The notes beneath the pieces are model-generated. The model ran no database searches, had not been told where the DNA came from, and saw only the letters and a program-made list of their open reading frames with translations. Positions 20,598 to 30,068 of a DNA stretch of 64,000 bases are shown here, piece by piece (the stretch's first letter is position 1; every line of letters begins with the position of its first letter). The translations under genes were made by a program, and so were the position numbers. Source of the stretch: Streptococcus oriscaviae (GTDB taxonomy: Bacteria; Bacillota; Bacilli; Lactobacillales; Streptococcaceae); assembly GCF_018137985.1 (NCBI RefSeq), contig NZ_CP073084.1:372001-436000 (forward strand). Reading direction: 5' to 3'.

Positions 20598-22266
20598 ACC
20601 TATTCAAAAGACCATTCAGCTCGCTTTATCCGCCACCGCTAGTTATAGTGACTATCTCGGAGTTGTTCTTTTTTCTCTTATGGAACATTGCGACCCTTCT
20701 TACAATGTGCACGCTCATATACTGCACGACTCAAGGGAAGATTCAAGTCTCTTTACCTGCCAGCAATTGACAGCTATCTTTCCTCGGCTTTCTATTAGCT
20801 TCATCGGTATCGACAATAGCTTGGTCAGTCATTTCCAAACCATAGATTACATCAGCTCTCAGACCTATTACCGAGCCTTCATTCCAGAATTGATTTCAGA
20901 ACAGATTGAAAAAATTATCTATCTAGATTGTGACCTTTTGATTAAAGGTGACATTGCTCCACTTTGGGAAATCGACCTAAAAGATAGGCCCATGGCTGCT
21001 GTTCCTGACAGCTGGATGAGCCAGTTTCAAGCAGATTATATCCAAGACCTCGGCTTGCAAGAAGATTCTTATGTCAACACTGGCGTACTTCTGCTGAACC
21101 TTGTGGCATTGCGAAAAATGAACTTCACGAAACAATTTCTTGATTTAGCCAATGAGATGCAAGACCATTTCCGCTACGGCGATCAGGACATCATCAATGT
21201 CTTACTGAAGAATTCCTTCCTGCCCCTGTCTGCTGCCTACAATGCCTACTTTCCGCAACTACTTGAAGAGCATATCATCGAACATTTTACTGGTTCGGAA
21301 AAACCTTGGCATCTTCTTTCTGCCTATCCAGACTACTTAATTAGTTTGATTCGTTATCATCAACTTTTAAATCTGGAAACCATCAGTCTAATTGTTCCTG
21401 TTTATAATGTTGAAGACTATCTTGTTGACTGTTTAGACAGTCTAGTTGGACAAACCTACACCAAACTTGATATTCTTCTCATCAATGACGGATCCACCGA
21501 TAAATCGGGGAATATTTGTGATGAGTATGCCAAAAAAGATCCGCGTATCAAGGTCATTCATAAAGAAAATGCTGGCCTAGCAGATGCTCGAAATGTTGGT
21601 CTCGATGCCATCAGCAGTCCCTATGTCATCTTTTTAGATGCAGATGACCGTCTGGATAAAGATCATGTTTCTCATCTCTACCAGACCATGATTGCGACAG
21701 AAGCTGACATCACCATAGCCAAATGCGTGAGCTACCGGGAGGCTGATGGACAATGGCTTTTCTTTGATTATCATCTTGCAGAGAGTCAAACACATGAAAT
21801 CCTGACACCTGAAAGCTGGCTTGAACGCGTCCATCATCACCATGTTTTTGGACTATCTACCGCTTGGGCAAAACTTTATAAGACAGCCCTTTTCAACCAG
21901 CCACAGCATCCTATTCGTTTCCCAAAAGGCAGACTGCATGAGGATGAATTTACCATCTATCGCGCCATACTGGCCAGTCGCAAAACAGTTCTTCTTAATG
22001 AAACACTCTATCTTTATCGAATTCACGAAGATGCTGTCATGCGCTCAACTCCATCCCTGAAACACTGGGAGGACCTCATAGCCAGTTATGAACAAAAATT
22101 GCTTGACTTTCATCTCCTGCAAATAGATGCTAGTTATCTTCAAGCCGACTACATTCAGACCCTCCATCATGTAAAAGAGCAGCTTGAAACCAGTCAATCG
22201 TTAGCTACCTCGCTCTATACACATATTCTGGAACGGCTTGCTGTTCTTGATAGTCAACCACTATAA
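20590..22266 (+). CDS. Two-domain GT8-GT2 glycosyltransferase
   Basis: Fusion of an N-terminal GT8 domain (about residues 10-250, with YLDCDLLIKGD as the metal-binding DXD and the late H-x-GSEKPW lobe) and a C-terminal GT2 domain (about residues 265-558, with SLIVPVYNVEDYLVDC, NDGSTDKSG and FLDADDRL). Both catalytic centres look intact. ATG 20590 overlaps the previous stop by 8 bp. An upstream TTG at 20521 was rejected because it lies inside the preceding gene without a ribosome site. Such dual GTs extend SRR glycans in other streptococci, but the donor sugars here are unknown. Confidence 0.88.
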   Translation: MIKPIQKTIQLALSATASYSDYLGVVLFSLMEHCDPSYNVHAHILHDSREDSSLFTCQQLTAIFPRLSISFIGIDNSLVSHFQTIDYISSQTYYRAFIPELISEQIEKIIYLDCDLLIKGDIAPLWEIDLKDRPMAAVPDSWMSQFQADYIQDLGLQEDSYVNTGVLLLNLVALRKMNFTKQFLDLANEMQDHFRYGDQDIINVLLKNSFLPLSAAYNAYFPQLLEEHIIEHFTGSEKPWHLLSAYPDYLISLIRYHQLLNLETISLIVPVYNVEDYLVDCLDSLVGQTYTKLDILLINDGSTDKSGNICDEYAKKDPRIKVIHKENAGLADARNVGLDAISSPYVIFLDADDRLDKDHVSHLYQTMIATEADITIAKCVSYREADGQWLFFDYHLAESQTHEILTPESWLERVHHHHVFGLSTAWAKLYKTALFNQPQHPIRFPKGRLHEDEFTIYRAILASRKTVLLNETLYLYRIHEDAVMRSTPSLKHWEDLIASYEQKLLDFHLLQIDASYLQADYIQTLHHVKEQLETSQSLATSLYTHILERLAVLDSQPL

Positions 22267-22293
22267 TTGACAGAGAAGGAAAATATACCTACC

Positions 22294-24795
22294 ATGCAAC
22301 CAGTCATTACCGTCAAGGATATTGATCAAAGCCTTGATTTTATCTTGAGAAACCGTTGCTCCGTCGCTCGTTTTGGAGATGGGGAAATGGACATTATCAT
22401 GGGCCGCAGCATTCCTTACCAGGACTACGACCCCAAGCTTGCCCAGTTTCTTGAAACCATCATTGGCAAACAAAGCTCAGACAAACTACTTATCTGTTTG
22501 TCTGATGTTTTTGAGCGGACGGAGCGCTATACCCCTACCTGCCAAAACTTCTGGAAAGGACACTTGGCAGCATTTGGCACAGCTTATGCGCGCCTTTGCT
22601 GCGCACCTTGGTACGGCAGCACCTTTATTTCCAGACCCTATATGGATTTACAGGATAAGTCCGTATCAGCAGCCTACTTTAGCAAATTAAAGTCGATTTG
22701 GGCTGGAAGAGACATTCTTATCGTGGAAGGGCAAACCTCTCGTTCCGGGGTCGGAAATGACCTTTTTCAGGAGGCTAAATCGATACAGCGTATCATTTGC
22801 CCATCAAAGAATGCGTTTTCCCGTTATGAGGATATATTGAAAGCTGTTCAGAATCAGGGCAAAAACCGCCTGGTTCTGCTGATGCTTGGACCGACAGCCA
22901 AGGTTCTGGCCTATCAGCTCTCCGGCTTAGGCTATGAGGCTGTCGACATCGGCCATATCGATTCCGAATACGAATGGTTCCAGATGGGGGCCGACCATAA
23001 GGTTAAGCTCAGCCATAAGCATACGGCAGAGCATAACTTTGATGAAAATATCACTTTCACAGAGGATGCTGATTACCGCAGCCAGATTGTTCTGGACATC
23101 ACAGCTGAGCCGCTGCCGCAGTCTGACACCGTCATTGATCTGGCTTTTTCAGTCAACAACCGCTACGCCCAGTATCTCGGGGCTACCATTCTCTCGCTTT
23201 TAAACCACCATTCTGAGCAGTTCCTCCGCATACATATTCTTTATAAGCAACTAGATGAGGTAATCATCCAAGATCTGAAACACCTAGAGGAAACGGCGGC
23301 TAATCTGGAACTGCATTTCCACCTCATAGAAGACCAGGCTTTCTCGGCCATTCCCATCCGTACGGAACAATTCCCTCTGGAATCCTTCTCCCGTTTCCTC
23401 CTGCCCCAGCTCCTGCCGCATATCAACAGAATCCTCTATCTGGATGTTGATATTTTGGTCAGGGGAAATTTGCTGGCCTTCTTCCAGCAGGATTTGCAGG
23501 GCTATCCGATCGGCGCCGTTGTTGAGAGCGACATCTACCAGTATTATCAGTGGTACTTAGACAGTCTGGGCTTTTCCGCTCAGGACCCCTATTTCAGCTC
23601 AGGCGTCCTTCTGATGGATTTAGAGGCCTTGCGCCAGGAAGGGGCCAGTCAGGCTCTCATTCAAGCAGGCCTTGAAAAAGCTGCCGATTATAAATTTCCA
23701 GACCAGGACATTCTCAACCTCTACTTTAAAAACCGCTTCAAACAATTGGAGGCAGCCTACAACTACACCGATGTCCGCAAGATGAATCGGGAACTGGCAG
23801 ACCATCAGATCCTTATTGAACATTTCAACGGTGACATCAAACCCTGGCATGCCCTGTCAAAAATACCTGACTATCTGAAACCATCTGCCCAGCTCTACCA
23901 CAGTTACCAGCAGAAATTTGCGGAAATGACTCAGAAGCCCCTGGTCAGCCTGATTGTGCTGATGACAGCCGACAGCCAGCAGCTGAAAACCTGTCTGGAA
24001 AGCATTGCAGAACAATCTTACCGCAGGCTGGATGTCCTTTTGGTTCAACATCAAAAGCAGGCTGATAAGCAAGCCCTCCTTGAAACCTACCTGACAGATC
24101 AGCGATTCAGCCTTCACAATTTAAACTGCCAGCCGGATGAACTTGCCAGCAAAAGTCTGGCGCTTGCAAAAGGTGACTATGTCAGCTTCGTCAAAGACAG
24201 CGACTGGCTGGACAGTCACTATGTCGCAAAACTGCTGGCCAGCAGCCAGCAAACAGACGCTGACATCAGCCTGACTTCCTTTACGGTCTACGATCAAAAG
24301 GAAGCCGTCTACCGCTTCTTTGAAGAAGAGTTTGCAGAAAGTCAACTCTTAAACGGACCAGATATGCTGGCAGCCATGTACCAGATGCGCTGGTTTGAAA
24401 CAGAGCGGCAAAGGGATTTGCGAGGCAAACTCTACAGCCGGCAGCTTCTAAGCGCCGCCTTCCTGCAAGAAGCCGTCAGCTCGCAGATTTTAGCCATCCA
24501 CCTCTATCTCCAGGCTCAAAAAATTGTTGTAGCGCCGCACAAGCTCTACATCCGCAGGATAATGGAGCAGCCGGATACCATTTCTGACCTCCGACAAGAA
24601 GTCAGCACGCTGCTTTACCTGCACGACTGTCTGGTAAAAGCCAATCTGATGACCACAGATTACAGCGACTATCTGTTTGAACGCCTGAAAGCCATCAGGC
24701 AGCAAGTTTTCCTCCGTCATGATTCGGTTTTCAGTCGAGAATTAGACAGAAAACTGGAAGAACTCGGAAGGATTTATCCGACCTATCCTAACTAG
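22294..24795 (+). CDS. Three-domain glycosyltransferase: DUF1792 (GT-D) + GT8 + GT2
   Basis: An 833-residue enzyme. The N-terminal about 260 residues are a DUF1792/GT-D domain: VARFGDGEMDII, APWYGSTFISRPY and the LGPTAKVLAYQL segment. This family includes dGT1, which adds glucose to the Fap1 glycan in S. parasanguinis. A GT8 domain follows (YLDVDILVRGN; FPDQDILN), then a GT2-like domain that has lost the NDGS motif and keeps only FVKDSDWL at the DXD site. I chose ATG 22294 with AGAAGGA at 22273-22279. The TTG at 22267 abuts the previous stop and lacks a ribosome site. From about 22900 the gene is visibly GC-richer than its neighbours. Confidence 0.86.
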   Translation: MQPVITVKDIDQSLDFILRNRCSVARFGDGEMDIIMGRSIPYQDYDPKLAQFLETIIGKQSSDKLLICLSDVFERTERYTPTCQNFWKGHLAAFGTAYARLCCAPWYGSTFISRPYMDLQDKSVSAAYFSKLKSIWAGRDILIVEGQTSRSGVGNDLFQEAKSIQRIICPSKNAFSRYEDILKAVQNQGKNRLVLLMLGPTAKVLAYQLSGLGYEAVDIGHIDSEYEWFQMGADHKVKLSHKHTAEHNFDENITFTEDADYRSQIVLDITAEPLPQSDTVIDLAFSVNNRYAQYLGATILSLLNHHSEQFLRIHILYKQLDEVIIQDLKHLEETAANLELHFHLIEDQAFSAIPIRTEQFPLESFSRFLLPQLLPHINRILYLDVDILVRGNLLAFFQQDLQGYPIGAVVESDIYQYYQWYLDSLGFSAQDPYFSSGVLLMDLEALRQEGASQALIQAGLEKAADYKFPDQDILNLYFKNRFKQLEAAYNYTDVRKMNRELADHQILIEHFNGDIKPWHALSKIPDYLKPSAQLYHSYQQKFAEMTQKPLVSLIVLMTADSQQLKTCLESIAEQSYRRLDVLLVQHQKQADKQALLETYLTDQRFSLHNLNCQPDELASKSLALAKGDYVSFVKDSDWLDSHYVAKLLASSQQTDADISLTSFTVYDQKEAVYRFFEEEFAESQLLNGPDMLAAMYQMRWFETERQRDLRGKLYSRQLLSAAFLQEAVSSQILAIHLYLQAQKIVVAPHKLYIRRIMEQPDTISDLRQEVSTLLYLHDCLVKANLMTTDYSDYLFERLKAIRQQVFLRHDSVFSRELDRKLEELGRIYPTYPN

Positions 24796-24810
24796 TAAGG
24801 AAGTACACCC

Positions 24811-26487
24811 ATGCATATCGCTTTCAGTGCAACCGATTCCTATGTCGATTACATGGGAACGGCCATATATTCCATCATCCAGCACCACCCCCAGCAAGAA
24901 CTGCACTTTCATATACTGACAAGGGGATTTTCCAGCCATAGCCGCTTTAAGCTCAGCCTTTTGGAAAGCGAACTGGTTTCCATTGATGTTATTGAGGTGA
25001 ATGCTGGCCTTTTTGAGGGCCTGCCGCTCAAAGAAAACATCTCCTTAGAAACCTATTTTCGTATCCTCCTTCCCAATCTCCTGCCCCAACTGCCCCGCAT
25101 CCTCTATCTCGACTGTGACATCCTGGTCAAGGGTGATCTAACTGAGCTCTGGCAGTTTGACCTAAACGATTCTTACCTGGCCGGTGTCAACGAACTGGAT
25201 ATGCTCCACCGCAATCCAGATTACCGCCAGAAAATCGGCTTTGAAACAGACGACATCTATGTTAATGCTGGGGTCCTGCTCCTTGATTTGGCAAAAATGC
25301 GTAAGGACCAGATTACAGAACTCTTGTTTGAAAAGGCTGAACAGCTGAAAGACAGCATTGACTATCAGGATCAGGACATCATCAATATTGCGCTGAAAGG
25401 CAAAATCCGCCCTCTGGCCCAGAAATACAATGTGACCTCCTACCTCAGAGAAGTCAGCCAGCCGCCTCTGGAAGAAGCTGCCATCATCCATTTTAACTGG
25501 CACAAGCCTTGGAGAAAGGATCAAAACAGCCTGCACTACAACCGGCCGGCCTTTCAGCTCTACCGTAATTACTATCAGGATTACCAACAACTGACTGAAC
25601 AGCCTATCACACTCCTAGTCAATGCCCATCAGGTTCGGCCGGAGGCTCTTCGTCAGTGCCTGACTAGTATCCAGCAACAGGCCTATCAGCGTCTGGATAT
25701 AGTAGTCCTTGTTTCCGAAAAAGAAGCAGACTTACTTGCCCTAGCTCGCCAATACCTTGATCAGGATCATCGCTTTCGCTTGCGAGAAATGAAGCCTACG
25801 GCAACCAGACTGGATTACTATAAGCAGGGAATTGCCACTACATACAGCCCCTATCTAATTTTTGTTGATGCTGAAGATTGGTTAGATGCGGATTATGTTT
25901 CTGGACTCTATCGTCACCTCTATCATGAGGAGGCAGATATTTGCCTTGGGGCCTTCACTCTCTTCAACGAGGAAGATGGTATTTATAGCTTTTTTGAGCC
26001 AGAGATTCACCAAGGCAGCAGAACCAGCACCTACCTTTTAGAAAATCTCTTCGGCCTCAAATGGTATGAGTCCTATCGTCATCTCAGTTTGACTGGAAAA
26101 ATTTACCGCAGACAGCTTTTCTCACAAGCGCATCTTATCAATGACTATCAGTCAGAAGATCTTTGGTCTCTCATGCTCTATCTGGCATCTAAGACCCTTG
26201 CCTTTAACGGAGAACGCACCTATGTCAAACGGTTAAAACGGGTGGAGGAAAAACAAGCTCTCCATGCAGAAACTATCTCACTTCGCCGACAAGAACTCCT
26301 CTCTATCCTAACCAGCTTTGCAGTCTGTAAAATTCCTCTTCAACATGTTCTCAACTACTACCAAGAACAGCTGCAAATATTGTTAGAAACTGCTTGGCAG
26401 CTTCATGAAAGAGAGTTAGTCACCCAGCTAGAAGCCGACCTCAATCGGCTGACCAGTCTGAAGCTCCTTGCTTCTGATAAACCATAA
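24811..26487 (+). CDS. GT8-GT2 glycosyltransferase
   Basis: A 558-residue fusion starting MHIAFSATDSYVDYMGTAIY (GT8 start) with YLDCDILVKGD as the DXD and DQDIINIALKG. The GT2 half begins near residue 265 (ITLLVNAHQVRPEALRQCL) but lacks NDGS and has FVDAEDWLD at the metal site, so only the GT8 half is clearly catalytic. ATG follows AGGAAG and lies 15 bp after the previous stop. The 5' half shares the elevated GC of the preceding gene. The 3' half returns to the low-GC style of the rest of the locus. Confidence 0.86.
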   Translation: MHIAFSATDSYVDYMGTAIYSIIQHHPQQELHFHILTRGFSSHSRFKLSLLESELVSIDVIEVNAGLFEGLPLKENISLETYFRILLPNLLPQLPRILYLDCDILVKGDLTELWQFDLNDSYLAGVNELDMLHRNPDYRQKIGFETDDIYVNAGVLLLDLAKMRKDQITELLFEKAEQLKDSIDYQDQDIINIALKGKIRPLAQKYNVTSYLREVSQPPLEEAAIIHFNWHKPWRKDQNSLHYNRPAFQLYRNYYQDYQQLTEQPITLLVNAHQVRPEALRQCLTSIQQQAYQRLDIVVLVSEKEADLLALARQYLDQDHRFRLREMKPTATRLDYYKQGIATTYSPYLIFVDAEDWLDADYVSGLYRHLYHEEADICLGAFTLFNEEDGIYSFFEPEIHQGSRTSTYLLENLFGLKWYESYRHLSLTGKIYRRQLFSQAHLINDYQSEDLWSLMLYLASKTLAFNGERTYVKRLKRVEEKQALHAETISLRRQELLSILTSFAVCKIPLQHVLNYYQEQLQILLETAWQLHERELVTQLEADLNRLTSLKLLASDKP

Positions 26488-26511
26488 ACTAATCATCAAA
26501 GGACTTGATTT

Positions 26512-28167
26512 ATGAATATCGCATTTACAGTCAGTGATAATTACATTGACTATATGGGAACAACCCTCCTTTCCATCTTAAAGCACAACAAGGAAGAGGC
26601 AATTACCGTCTATCTGCTGACAACCGCTATTTCTCCTTACAGCCTTTTCAAACTAAAACGACTGGAAAAAGATTATGAGCAATTGACCATAAAGGTTCGA
26701 GTAGTCGATGCCAGCCAGTTTGACAACCTTCCCTTAAATCGTAGTCATATCACGCGTCCTGAAGTTTATTTTAGAATGGCCTTTCCTAGTCTACTGCCCG
26801 AAGTCGATAAGATTTTGTATCTGGATAGTGACCTTTTGGTAAAAAAAGACCTGACTACTCTCTGGAACACTGACCTAGAAGGCAACTATATGGCAGCTGT
26901 CAGTGAACCCCCTTCGGAGGGTGGTTTTGACTATCGCAAAAGTATTGGCATGCGTCAGCCAGAACTCTATTTCAATTCTGGCGTGCTTTTGATGGATCTC
27001 AAAAAAATGCGGAACGATGGGATTGAAAAACGCTTGTTGGCCTGCGGACAAGAAATCAAGGATAAAATTCTCCTTCAAGATCAGGATATTATCAACGTAG
27101 CTCTGGAAGGTCAGATTAAACCCATTGATATTATTTACAATTACGGCTATATGGAACGCCAGGCCAACCTGCGCTCCGATGACGAGCTGGTCATCATCCA
27201 TTTCAGCCTTGAAAAACCTTGGGATACTTCGCTTGATGTAGCAGAATACAACCGCCAAGCTGTCAATGACTATCTTGCGCACTATCAAACGTACCGCTCT
27301 ACGATTGAACCTTTGATTTCCGTCATTATTCCTTTGACAGGAAATACGCAGGAACTGAAAAAAACTCTATCTTCAATTGCAGAACAAACCTATAAAAACA
27401 TTGACTGCATATTGCTTGATTTTGGTACATCAGACTCTTACCAAGAGATATTAGCAGCTCATCGCCCTCACCTACCAGCCTTGCGAATCTATCGTTTTGA
27501 TCCAAAAGATAGCTCTAGGACTTTGGAACTTGGTTTCAAACTGGCCATGGGCGATTATCTAACCACGATTGTTGCCAACGATTGGGTAGACAAAGATTAT
27601 CTGGCCACACTCTACCGACTGCTGATGGAAGAACAAGCTACTACCAGCCTTTGTTTGGCTAGTTTTTTCAACTGGGAAGACCAAATTTTTCGCTTTTATC
27701 CAGAGGTTTCATTATCTGACAATCAGCCTACCGGTCTGAACTATCTTCAGGCACTTGCAGATTCAAACCTAATCAATCTGCCTTACTACCAGTCTTCAGC
27801 GGGTATCTTGCTATCTCGCCGACACTATGAAACGCATGAAAGCGCGATTGCTCAATTGCCAGATAAATTAGCTATCCGAGGTCTTTTGCTTTTATCACAA
27901 AAGCTGGCTGTAAGTAAGGACTGCCTCTATATTTCAAGTCAGACAAATTCCGAACAAGCCTATGATTCGGAAGAGTTGGTTCAATATTTCCAGCAGTTAC
28001 AAACCTACCTAGCCCTTGAAAAACAAATAGCTCCTAGCAACAATCGCTTCTACCGCTCTGAGTTGGAAAGACTTTCTCAACAAGCTAAAAGAAGCAAGCA
28101 TCCGCTCAATCAGACCATTGATCAACATCTGAAAAAACTTGACTTTATTGAAGGAATAAGGAATTAA
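26512..28167 (+). CDS. GT8 glycosyltransferase with degenerate GT2 domain
   Basis: A 551-residue paralogue of the two preceding proteins. The GT8 half is intact: MNIAFTVSDNYIDYMGTTLL, YLDSDLLVKKD and LQDQDIINVALEG. The GT2 half keeps its opening fold (ISVIIPLTGNTQELKKTL), but NDGS is replaced by DFGTSDS and the DXD position reads IVANDWVD, so the second centre is probably inactive. It may bind acceptor instead. AAAGGA precedes the ATG. It is part of the same co-directional operon. Confidence 0.86.
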   Translation: MNIAFTVSDNYIDYMGTTLLSILKHNKEEAITVYLLTTAISPYSLFKLKRLEKDYEQLTIKVRVVDASQFDNLPLNRSHITRPEVYFRMAFPSLLPEVDKILYLDSDLLVKKDLTTLWNTDLEGNYMAAVSEPPSEGGFDYRKSIGMRQPELYFNSGVLLMDLKKMRNDGIEKRLLACGQEIKDKILLQDQDIINVALEGQIKPIDIIYNYGYMERQANLRSDDELVIIHFSLEKPWDTSLDVAEYNRQAVNDYLAHYQTYRSTIEPLISVIIPLTGNTQELKKTLSSIAEQTYKNIDCILLDFGTSDSYQEILAAHRPHLPALRIYRFDPKDSSRTLELGFKLAMGDYLTTIVANDWVDKDYLATLYRLLMEEQATTSLCLASFFNWEDQIFRFYPEVSLSDNQPTGLNYLQALADSNLINLPYYQSSAGILLSRRHYETHESAIAQLPDKLAIRGLLLLSQKLAVSKDCLYISSQTNSEQAYDSEELVQYFQQLQTYLALEKQIAPSNNRFYRSELERLSQQAKRSKHPLNQTIDQHLKKLDFIEGIRN

Positions 28168-28170
28168 CCT

Positions 28171-29172
28171 ATGAAGGTACATATTACCAATCTATACGGA
28201 CAATCGCCACTCAGTGTCGCCCTTATGGCGCAAAATATGGTTGCTGATATAGGCAAGCAATTGGACATGAAAGAAATCGGCATTTATAGCTTTAATGCGG
28301 AGGGAGAAAGTTTGGAAAACCTCGCCATCCGCTTTGATGGTATGAATGCAGCTGTTGGTAACGGCGATATCATTATTTTTCAGTCCCCAAGCTGGAACGG
28401 CACCCACTTTGACTACGAATACATCCGTCGATTGAAAATCTATGCAGGCATCAAGATTGTCATCTTTATCCACGATGTTGCTCCTCTCATGTTTAGCAGC
28501 AACTTCTATCTTCTGGAAAAAACTATTGCAACCTACAACCTTGCCGACCTCATCATCGCCCCATCTCAACAGATGCTTGACTATCTTTACCAACAAGGTC
28601 TGACAGTCAAGAAAACCCTCATTCAGCATTTTTGGGATCATCGGACCTCCTTCTGGATTGAACAACCAACCTATCAACAGGTAGTTAATTTTGCAGGCAA
28701 TCCCCAACGGTTCCCCTTCGTTTACGATTGGAACTTTGAAACACCGTTAAACCTATTTGGACCGGATTTTCAAGCTCAAGGAGAAAACACCGTCCACTAT
28801 CAAGGGTGGAAGTTTGGAGATGAGTTGCTCAAGAGTTTGAATCAAGCCGGCGGATTTGGCCTTGTTTGGGCTCAAGGAGAAGATGCAGAGTATTATAATC
28901 TCAACGTTTCCTATAAACTCAGTACCTACATCGCTGCTGGTCTGCCTGTTATTGTTCCAAGAAGCCTCTCAAATGCTGACTTAGTGGAAACCTACAAACT
29001 TGGTTTCCTCGTAGATAGTCTTGAAGAAGCCCAAGAAATAGTCAAGCAGTGCAGTCAAGCAGACTACCAAGAACTAATCCATTCTCTATGGAACTTTAGA
29101 GAATTGATTACCAAAGGTTATTTTAGTAAAAAACTCTTGATTGACGCTGTTCACACCGTTCTACTTCCCTAA
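28171..29172 (+). CDS. gtf3: Gtf3-like glucosyltransferase of the SRR glycan pathway
   Basis: A 333-residue GT-B-like enzyme resembling Gtf3 (also called Nss/GtfC), which transfers glucose to the first GlcNAc on the adhesin as the second glycosylation step in S. parasanguinis and S. gordonii. Motifs include MKVHITNLYGQSPLSVALMA at the start, FIHDVAPLMF, DLIIAPSQQM and the donor-site NLNVSYKLSTYIAAGLPVIV near residue 245. It starts 3 bp after the preceding stop. In related loci gtf3 lies between the adhesin and secY2. Here it is in the divergent operon. Confidence 0.87.
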   Translation: MKVHITNLYGQSPLSVALMAQNMVADIGKQLDMKEIGIYSFNAEGESLENLAIRFDGMNAAVGNGDIIIFQSPSWNGTHFDYEYIRRLKIYAGIKIVIFIHDVAPLMFSSNFYLLEKTIATYNLADLIIAPSQQMLDYLYQQGLTVKKTLIQHFWDHRTSFWIEQPTYQQVVNFAGNPQRFPFVYDWNFETPLNLFGPDFQAQGENTVHYQGWKFGDELLKSLNQAGGFGLVWAQGEDAEYYNLNVSYKLSTYIAAGLPVIVPRSLSNADLVETYKLGFLVDSLEEAQEIVKQCSQADYQELIHSLWNFRELITKGYFSKKLLIDAVHTVLLP

Positions 29173-29189
29173 TAAAAAAGGAGATTGAT

Positions 29190-30068
29190 ATGGAATCTCA
29201 CCTTCCATTTTTATTCCAAGGAGAATACTACAACCTAGAAATAGACCCGCATGCTCAGCTCGATATTGACCAAGGAGTCATTCTGAAGAATTTTTGCAGT
29301 CTCGAAGTCAATGATTACGCCAAGCTAACTATCGGCAAAAACGTCTTTTTTAACGCTGGTTGCAGTATCCGCTGCAAAGAAAGCATCAGCATTGGGGACT
29401 ACTGTCTTTTCGGTGACGGTGTAAAATTGTTTGATAACAACCATCATTATTCCAACTATCATGTTGAAGCTTTATCATTTAGCACTGCTCCTATCACCAT
29501 TGGTCAAAAATGCTGGATTGGTGCAAATAGCACCATCTTAAAAGGAGTGACCATCGGGGACAATGTAATCATCGGTGCAGGGACTACTATCTACAAAGAC
29601 ATTCCTTCAAACAGTATCGTCACCTCCTCAGGAAATGTAACGATTAAACCAAGACAACAATACGAAAAGCAGGTGACAACCTTCACTGCATCCGATAATT
29701 TAGAACACCTTGACTACTTGGCCAGTCACTTACCTGATGTAGCCTTTAATATTCTAGCTGGCACTCATATCTCACCCCAGCTCAACAGTTTCAGACGATT
29801 TAAAAACCTCAATATTTACAGCAACATCAACGACCTTGAGCTAGAAGATGAGATTTTAAATCGAACCAATCTCTATCTTGATATTAACCACTGGTGGGAA
29901 GTAAAGGATATTCTCAACCGTTGCCAGAACAAGAACATCCCTATTTTAGCCTTTGAGAATACCAGTCATGCACCTGAAAAAGCGGTTCAACTCATCGACC
30001 CTCACCACCCCCAAGCAATGGTTGAGGCTATCAATACGCTACTAAACACCACCAAGGAAGAAACCTAA
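29190..30068 (+). CDS. Left-handed beta-helix acetyltransferase fused to a GtfB-like domain
   Basis: A 292-residue two-domain protein. Residues about 1-160 are a hexapeptide-repeat O-acetyltransferase of the Maa/LacA type: repeated I-G-x motifs, NNHHYSNY with the likely catalytic His pair around 89-90, and IGANSTILKGVTIGDNVIIG. Residues about 175-290 are not acetyltransferase. They match the C-terminal third of GtfB in this same locus: LPDVAFNILAGTHISPQL, FKNLNIYSNI, LYLDIN and LAFENTSH against LPDLHFHIGALTEMSSQL, YKNISLYPNI, YYLDIN and YTFEETAH. The tail may bring the acetyltransferase to the glycosylated adhesin. It overlaps the next gene by 1 bp (TAATG). Confidence 0.85.
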   Translation: MESHLPFLFQGEYYNLEIDPHAQLDIDQGVILKNFCSLEVNDYAKLTIGKNVFFNAGCSIRCKESISIGDYCLFGDGVKLFDNNHHYSNYHVEALSFSTAPITIGQKCWIGANSTILKGVTIGDNVIIGAGTTIYKDIPSNSIVTSSGNVTIKPRQQYEKQVTTFTASDNLEHLDYLASHLPDVAFNILAGTHISPQLNSFRRFKNLNIYSNINDLELEDEILNRTNLYLDINHWWEVKDILNRCQNKNIPILAFENTSHAPEKAVQLIDPHHPQAMVEAINTLLNTTKEET

